Assembly: GCA_027024625.1 (NCBI GenBank)
Contig: JALVRY010000346.1
Coordinates: 1-11,199 of the forward strand
Source of the DNA: Thiotrichaceae bacterium
GTDB taxonomy: Bacteria > Pseudomonadota > Gammaproteobacteria > Thiotrichales > Thiotrichaceae
DNA length: 11,199 nt
Direction of reading: 5' to 3'
In this document: in pieces, positions 7,007 to 11,199 of the stretch
Position numbering within the stretch: position 1 is the stretch's first letter
Layout of the letters: every line of letters starts with the position of its first letter
The notes under the pieces: model-generated
The model's input: the letters and a program-made list of their open reading frames with translations, nothing else
The model's database searches: none
Told to the model about the DNA's origin: nothing
Translations under genes and position numbers: made by a program

Positions 7007-7031
7007 TTCAAGATAGAATAAATTCTATAAT
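7001..7031 (+). promoter_or_regulatory. Possible promoter and palindrome ahead of the prenyltransferase gene
   Basis: A perfect TATAAT lies at 7026-7031, which would start transcription at about 7038 and leave a 20-nt leader before ATG 7058. No good -35 is present. TTCAGG (7001-7006, the end of the repeat) lies 19 nt upstream and matches three of six positions. A 16-bp palindrome ATAGAATAAATTCTAT (7013-7028) overlaps the -10 box and could be an operator. Readthrough from lolD (64 nt upstream) is the alternative. Confidence 0.42.
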
Positions 7032-7057
7032 CGCTTGATGAATGCTTTTAAAGATAT

Positions 7058-7924
7058 ATGAAACATATTCTCAAACTCATTCGCCCACATCAATATGTGA
7101 AGAACTTATTTATCTTCATGCCACTTTTCTTTGCTGGGCAAATTACTAATATTGAGTTGTTAGGCAATGCTATATTGGCTTTTGCTGCATTTTCACTTTC
7201 AGCTAGTGCTATCTATATTTTAAATGATTATCAGGATATTGAAGATGATCGTTTACACCCTAAGAAAAAGAACCGCCCTTTAGCTGCGGGTACAGTCTCT
7301 ACAAAGTTTGCAATCTTTTTGATGGTCATACTACTTTTAGTGGGCTTGTCAGCAATGGCATCACTTTCATGGCAGGCGGTTGCTATTGTATTTATCTACA
7401 TTATTCTAAATGTAGCTTACAGTTTGCAGTTAAAGCATATTGCGATTATTGATGTAACGATTATTTCTATCGGCTTTGTACTTCGACTTTTTGTTGGAGC
7501 TGCTACCACTGGTACATCTCTCTCCATGTGGATCGTTATAACAACATTTCTGTTGGCGATGTTTATTGCTTTGGCAAAGCGGCGAGATGATGTGGTCATT
7601 TTTTTAGATACAGGGAAAAAAATGAGAAAGGTCGTTGATGGATATAATTTACAATTAATTGATGGTGCGATGACGATAATGGCATCAGTCGTGGTTGTGG
7701 CATATATTCTCTACACCACATCACTTACAGTCGTGCAGAGGATGCACAGCGAATATCTTTATTTGACGGCTTTATTCGTTATTTTAGGTATATTACGATA
7801 TCTACAAATCACATTAGTAGAAAAAAACAGTGGTTCTCCAAGCTTGGTTGTATTAAAAGATCGTTCTATGCAGGTCATTATATTAGCTTGGATTACTTCT
7901 TTCATTTGGATCATCTATGTATGA
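7058..7924 (+). CDS. UbiA-family prenyltransferase, prenyl-phosphate phosphoribosyltransferase type
   Basis: Integral membrane enzyme of 288 aa. The UbiA superfamily moves or condenses polyprenyl groups using Mg2+ bound by Asp-rich motifs. The first motif is NDYQDIEDDRLHPKKKNRPLAAG, with Asn56, Asp57, Asp60 and Asp64; the second region is YSLQLKHIAIIDV...GFVLR at about 121-143. The start LIRPHQYVKNLFIFMPL and the segments ALAKRRDDV (about 171-179) and SPSLVVLKDRSMQV (about 260-273) are typical of the decaprenyl-phosphate phosphoribosyltransferase branch (mycobacterial Rv3806c type, which joins PRPP to a polyprenyl phosphate) rather than of UbiA proper or heme O synthase. Some eight hydrophobic segments are visible. 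The substrate is inferred. Only a weak AAAGA precedes ATG 7058. A HAD-IB phosphatase gene follows after 64 nt, which fits removal of the 5-phosphate of the product. No arabinose epimerase or ubiquinone gene is nearby. Confidence 0.85.
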   Translation: MKHILKLIRPHQYVKNLFIFMPLFFAGQITNIELLGNAILAFAAFSLSASAIYILNDYQDIEDDRLHPKKKNRPLAAGTVSTKFAIFLMVILLLVGLSAMASLSWQAVAIVFIYIILNVAYSLQLKHIAIIDVTIISIGFVLRLFVGAATTGTSLSMWIVITTFLLAMFIALAKRRDDVVIFLDTGKKMRKVVDGYNLQLIDGAMTIMASVVVVAYILYTTSLTVVQRMHSEYLYLTALFVILGILRYLQITLVEKNSGSPSLVVLKDRSMQVIILAWITSFIWIIYV

Positions 7925-7941
7925 TTGTGAATATACTGTCT

Positions 7942-7987
7942 GGGCATTTGCCTTCTGCACAATCTAGATTCAAAGAAAAATATGCCC
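7942..7987 (+). repeat. 6-bp inverted repeat ending at the HAD gene start
   Basis: GGGCAT (7942-7947) is complementary to ATGCCC (7982-7987), which ends one base before the ATG at 7989. The loop is 34 nt and AT-rich. In RNA this could bring the start region into a stem. It is short, and chance is a real alternative. Confidence 0.25.
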
Positions 7988-7988
7988 T

Positions 7989-8576
7989 ATGAAATTAGCA
8001 CTCTTTGATTTTGATGGAACATTAACAACTAAAGATAGCTTGGCTGATTTTATTCAATATTGTGTGGGTAAACCTGCTTACTATATTGGCTTAGCTAAAC
8101 TTAGCCCTATACTCATCGCTTATGTACTGAGACAAATTCCAAATAATGATGCGAAACAAGCGTTACTGAGTTATTTCTTTAAAGGGTGGGATTATGAGCA
8201 ATTTCAAAATTTGGCAGATAGCTATTCACTTAATCAAATAGAAAATATTCTTCGTCCTGAGGCAATGGAAAAACTTGAGTGGCATAAACAACAAGGCCAC
8301 ACCGTAGCGGTTGTTTCTGCGTCTATGGAATCATGGTTGGAAAAATGGTGTCATAAACATGGTGTCGATTTAATCGCAACAATGTTAGAAGTTCAGGAGG
8401 GGAAATTAACAGGCAATTTCTTAACAAAAAACTGTCATGGGGCGGAAAAGGTTAATCGAATTAAGCGACATTATCAACTATCTAAGTATTCCGAAATTTA
8501 TGTCTATGGAGATAGCTCTGGCGATAAAGCAATGCTTGCGATAGCTAATAAAGCATTTTATCGAAAATTTAAGTAG
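7989..8576 (+). CDS. HAD-IB family phosphatase (SerB-like fold)
   Basis: Phosphatase of 195 aa in the haloacid dehalogenase superfamily, subclass IB. Motif I DFDGT has the nucleophile Asp7 and acid/base Asp9; motif II is VVSAS with Ser110; Lys154 fits motif III; motif IV GDSSGD has Asp175 and Asp179, which bind Mg2+. The helical cap at about 15-90 (FIQYCVGKPAYYIGLAKLSP...FFKGW) is that of small HAD-IB proteins of bacterial membrane-lipid and polysaccharide loci, not of phosphoserine phosphatase, which is longer. With the prenyltransferase gene just upstream, a likely job is dephosphorylating the prenyl-phosphoribose 5-phosphate product or a related lipid; this is inference from context. HAD-UbiA pairs and fusions are common in bacteria. 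ATG 7989 has no clear SD; another ATG at 7982 is in a different frame. The protein ends soon after motif IV (ANKAFYRKFK), a normal end for the group. The stop codon lies within the terminator stem. Confidence 0.85.
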   Translation: MKLALFDFDGTLTTKDSLADFIQYCVGKPAYYIGLAKLSPILIAYVLRQIPNNDAKQALLSYFFKGWDYEQFQNLADSYSLNQIENILRPEAMEKLEWHKQQGHTVAVVSASMESWLEKWCHKHGVDLIATMLEVQEGKLTGNFLTKNCHGAEKVNRIKRHYQLSKYSEIYVYGDSSGDKAMLAIANKAFYRKFK

Positions 8577-8604
8577 GGAGTTTCAATAGAAAAGAAACTC
8601 CCTA
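8574..8604. terminator. Hairpin terminator between convergent genes
   Basis: TAGGGAGTTTC (8574-8584) and GAAACTCCCTA (8594-8604) form a perfect 11-bp stem with a 9-nt loop (8585-8593). The first three bases are the stop codon of the HAD gene, and the stem also lies 12 nt beyond the stop of the minus-strand RND gene. There is no strong U tract on the plus side; on the minus side the stem is followed by CTTAAATTTT. A bidirectional terminator is the natural reading, likely stronger for the RND transcript. Confidence 0.7.
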
Positions 8605-8615
8605 CGATGGTCACA

Positions 8616-11198
8616 CTATGCTTTAGCAATAATAGTATCTAAGCGATTTCGTGCATAGATAAAGTAAAGCAATGGTATCAATATGAGCGTTAACAATGTT
8701 GATACCAAGATACCGAATATTAGCGAAATAGCTAAACCGCCAAAGATTGGATCATCAATAATAAAGAAAGCACCAACCATCGCGGCAATTCCTGTGAGGA
8801 TGATAGGTTTGGCTCTTGCTGCACTTGCATTGACTACCGCATCTTTTAGCTCTATACCTGAACGTATTTGTTCATTAATAAAATCTACCAATAGAATAGA
8901 GTTACGCACAATAATTCCCGCAAGGGCAATCATGCCGATCATTGATGTCGCTGTAAACTGAGCACCTAATAGAGCATGTCCTGGCATGACACCGATAATA
9001 GTCAGTGGAATGGGAGCCATGATAACTAATGGTACAGCGTAGGATTTAAATTGAGCCACGATTAATAAGAAAATCATGATCATACCGACACCATAGGCAA
9101 TACCCATGTCGCGGAAAGTTTCATATGTGATTTGCCACTCGCCATCCCATTTTAAGCTGTAAAAATAAGGATCATCGGGTTGGCTGACGAAGAATTGTTC
9201 AATGGTTCTTCCATAAACAGAAAGTGGTAAATTCTTGATTTTTTCAGATATTTCAAACATGCCGTATAAGGGGCTATCCGTTTTACCTGCCATATCACCT
9301 GTTACATAAACAACGGGCAATAAGTCTTTATGGTAAATGGAATGTTCACGCGTGCTGTGCTTCACGTTTACCAATTCAGAAAGACTAATCAGCTTATTGC
9401 TACGACTGCGAATTTTTATATTAAGGATAGATTGCACGCTATCTTTATCTGCAGTTGGTAATTCCACACGGATAGGAACAGCATACTTTAACCCTCTTTC
9501 GTGTAAATACACTGCATCTTCACCTTGTAGAGCGGTATTGATTGCAGAGGTTATACTGCTTTGTGATACACCCAGCAAAGCGGCTTTTTGTCTGTCTACT
9601 TTAATGACTAATCGTTTTTGTGGCGCTTCAATGCTGTCATCGATATCGACAATGTCCTGAGTTTCAGTAAATACCGTTTTATGTTTTTTAGCGACATCAA
9701 TTTGACCATCATAATCCAAGCCGTAGATTTCAGCGACAATAGGCGCTTGTACGGGTGGGCCAGGTGGAACTTCGACAATTTTCACATTGGCATTATACTT
9801 TTTGCCAATTAGCTGAAGTGGTTCACGAATAGATAATGCAATATCGTGACTTTTTCGTTCACGGGCATGTTTGTCCGTTAGGTTAATTAAAATATCGCCG
9901 ACATTTGAACCTTTACGTAAATAGTACTGACGTACTAAACCATTGAAGTTAATAGGAGCTGCAGTACCTGCGTAAATTTGAAAATCAGTGACTTCAGGTA
10001 CTGTTTCCAAATGTTCAGATAACTCATTTAAAACACGTGAGGTTTGCTCAAGTGTTGTTCCTTCAGGCATATCCAGTACGACTTGTATTTCGCCTTTGTT
10101 ATCAAACGGAAGCATTTTTAAAACAACCAGCTTGATTCCCGTGAGTGATACGGCTAAAAGTATTAAAACAAGAATACTACTAAAGAGTAGGTTTCTATTT
10201 CGTTTCCCTCTTTCTTCATTTAAGAATGGAGACATGATTTTGCTAAAAAATACTTTCAGCTTATTGTCACCAGAATCTTCTGAATGATGGCTAAAATTCA
10301 CTTTACTTAGCATTTTATTCGTCATCCATGGTGTAACTACATAAGCAACAGCCAAGGAAATTAACATACCCATACTAGCATTGATTGGGATAGGGCTCAT
10401 ATAAGGTCCCATTAACCCAGAGACAAATGCCATTGGGAGTAGGGCTGCGATTACGGTGAAAGTGGCGAGTATTGTTGGTCCTCCTACTTCATCGACAGCC
10501 AAAGGGATAATCTCGGTTAGCTTTTTACCACCTTGCTGCATATGACGGTGGATATTTTCGACCACTACGATGGCATCATCGACTAATATGCCAATGGAGA
10601 AAATCAAAGCGAATAATGAAACACGATTTAGCGTAAAACCATAAGCCCATGATGCGAATAAGGTGATCGCGAGTGTGATAACGACGGCGGCTCCAACGAT
10701 GATGGCTTCACGCCAGCCTAGGGCTAACCAAATTAATAAAGAAACAGCAATGGTTTCAATAATGAGTTTATGAATAAGCTTGTCAGATTTTGCCTTTGCT
10801 GTTGCTCCGTAGTTTCTTGTAACGGTAACTTCTACACCTTCTGGTACAAAGGTGCCGCGTAATTGCTCAAAGCGATTAATGACATTATTAGCAACGGCAA
10901 CAGCATTAGTATTGGGTTGTTTGGCAATAGCGATTGTGACTGCAGGTGAGCGAATGCCAGTTTCTAGATGTTTATGCTCGGCGGCAGCGCCTGTGCCAAA
11001 TGTGACATAGGTTTCCGGTGTATCAGAGCCTTTTTTTATATCGGCAACATCACTTAAATACACAGGCTTCCCATCAAAAACGCCAACAATTAAGTCGGCT
11101 ATTTCTTGAGTGTTGGATAAGAAAGTGCCCGCAGTGACTTGAATTTCTTCATTTTCATCAACTAAGGCAGAAGCATCGTATGCTGTATTACTTGCCAA
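8616..11198 (-). CDS. RND-family efflux pump permease, N-terminus outside the window
   Basis: Inner-membrane proton-driven pump subunit, usually working as a trimer with a periplasmic adaptor and an outer-membrane channel. 860 residues are visible and the frame is open to the window edge; the first codon there (TTG) is internal, so about 200 residues are missing from a family length near 1050. Visible order: porter domain with VYLSDVADIKKG (about 46-57) and AVTIAIAKQPNTNAVAVA; TM2-TM6 from about 145, with GFTLNRVSLFALIFSIGILVDD, the proton-relay Asp pair at about 207-208 and VVVENIHRHM; the second periplasmic half from about 365; then the C-terminal membrane half with GIIVRNSILLVDF at about 761-773. 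The pattern suits the less studied AcrB-like branch with LGWREA and GTNAV-like marks; the substrate cannot be told. The HlyD-type adaptor, if present, would lie beyond the window's right edge, upstream on this strand. Convergent to the HAD gene, with 39 nt between the stops. Confidence 0.92.
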   Translation of the reverse strand: MASNTAYDASALVDENEEIQVTAGTFLSNTQEIADLIVGVFDGKPVYLSDVADIKKGSDTPETYVTFGTGAAAEHKHLETGIRSPAVTIAIAKQPNTNAVAVANNVINRFEQLRGTFVPEGVEVTVTRNYGATAKAKSDKLIHKLIIETIAVSLLIWLALGWREAIIVGAAVVITLAITLFASWAYGFTLNRVSLFALIFSIGILVDDAIVVVENIHRHMQQGGKKLTEIIPLAVDEVGGPTILATFTVIAALLPMAFVSGLMGPYMSPIPINASMGMLISLAVAYVVTPWMTNKMLSKVNFSHHSEDSGDNKLKVFFSKIMSPFLNEERGKRNRNLLFSSILVLILLAVSLTGIKLVVLKMLPFDNKGEIQVVLDMPEGTTLEQTSRVLNELSEHLETVPEVTDFQIYAGTAAPINFNGLVRQYYLRKGSNVGDILINLTDKHARERKSHDIALSIREPLQLIGKKYNANVKIVEVPPGPPVQAPIVAEIYGLDYDGQIDVAKKHKTVFTETQDIVDIDDSIEAPQKRLVIKVDRQKAALLGVSQSSITSAINTALQGEDAVYLHERGLKYAVPIRVELPTADKDSVQSILNIKIRSRSNKLISLSELVNVKHSTREHSIYHKDLLPVVYVTGDMAGKTDSPLYGMFEISEKIKNLPLSVYGRTIEQFFVSQPDDPYFYSLKWDGEWQITYETFRDMGIAYGVGMIMIFLLIVAQFKSYAVPLVIMAPIPLTIIGVMPGHALLGAQFTATSMIGMIALAGIIVRNSILLVDFINEQIRSGIELKDAVVNASAARAKPIILTGIAAMVGAFFIIDDPIFGGLAISLIFGILVSTLLTLILIPLLYFIYARNRLDTIIAKA

Positions 11199-11199
11199 T

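Noticed and set aside
8683..10287. Four plus-strand open frames (64-107 aa) opposite the RND gene
   Set aside because: All are antisense to a strongly conserved coding region and look like shadows of the transmembrane and porter segments.

Overview
The window is ordinary-looking, AT-rich (roughly 38-40% G+C by eye) chromosomal DNA from a gammaproteobacterium. The evidence is the prfB-lysS pair as in enterobacteria, a canonical RF2 frameshift signal, a complete LolCDE lipoprotein exporter (so a two-membrane cell), and close similarity of LysS and RF2 to the E. coli proteins. I cannot name the genus. There is no phage, CRISPR array, rRNA or tRNA gene.

Layout. From 42 to 2661 lie prfB (RF2, with the +1 frameshift that joins a 24-codon first frame to the main frame) and lysS, 27 nt apart and probably cotranscribed. 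From 2662 to 2971 there is no gene. This stretch holds an AT-only hairpin after lysS and a 162-bp foldback element (2759-2920) with 18-bp perfect terminal inverted repeats and an AATAT direct repeat on both sides, so it looks like a MITE. Two small secreted-protein genes follow on the minus strand (3268-2972 and 3687-3391). The second is divergent from the lol operon. From 3806 to 6993 lies lolC-lolE-lolD, with both junctions overlapping by 8 nt in the same way. A 15-nt copy of the MITE end sits exactly on the lolD stop codon. From 7058 to 8576 lie a UbiA-family prenyltransferase of the prenyl-phosphate phosphoribosyltransferase type and a HAD-IB phosphatase, a possible two-step module making a polyprenyl-phosphate pentose. 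A perfect 11-bp hairpin at 8574-8604 separates this pair from a convergent, 5'-truncated RND efflux pump gene that runs off the window end.

How the genes work together. prfB and lysS serve translation. LolC, LolE and LolD form the inner-membrane ABC complex that releases mature lipoproteins to LolA. The UbiA/HAD pair and the RND pump are envelope functions whose substrates cannot be read from this sequence.

The most unusual part is the foldback element. Its two arms have diverged almost only by changes that stay paired (G.U) in plus-strand RNA, and a related repeat end supplies the lolD stop codon and lies next to a perfect TATAAT box ahead of the prenyltransferase gene. I did not find a clearly novel multi-gene system.
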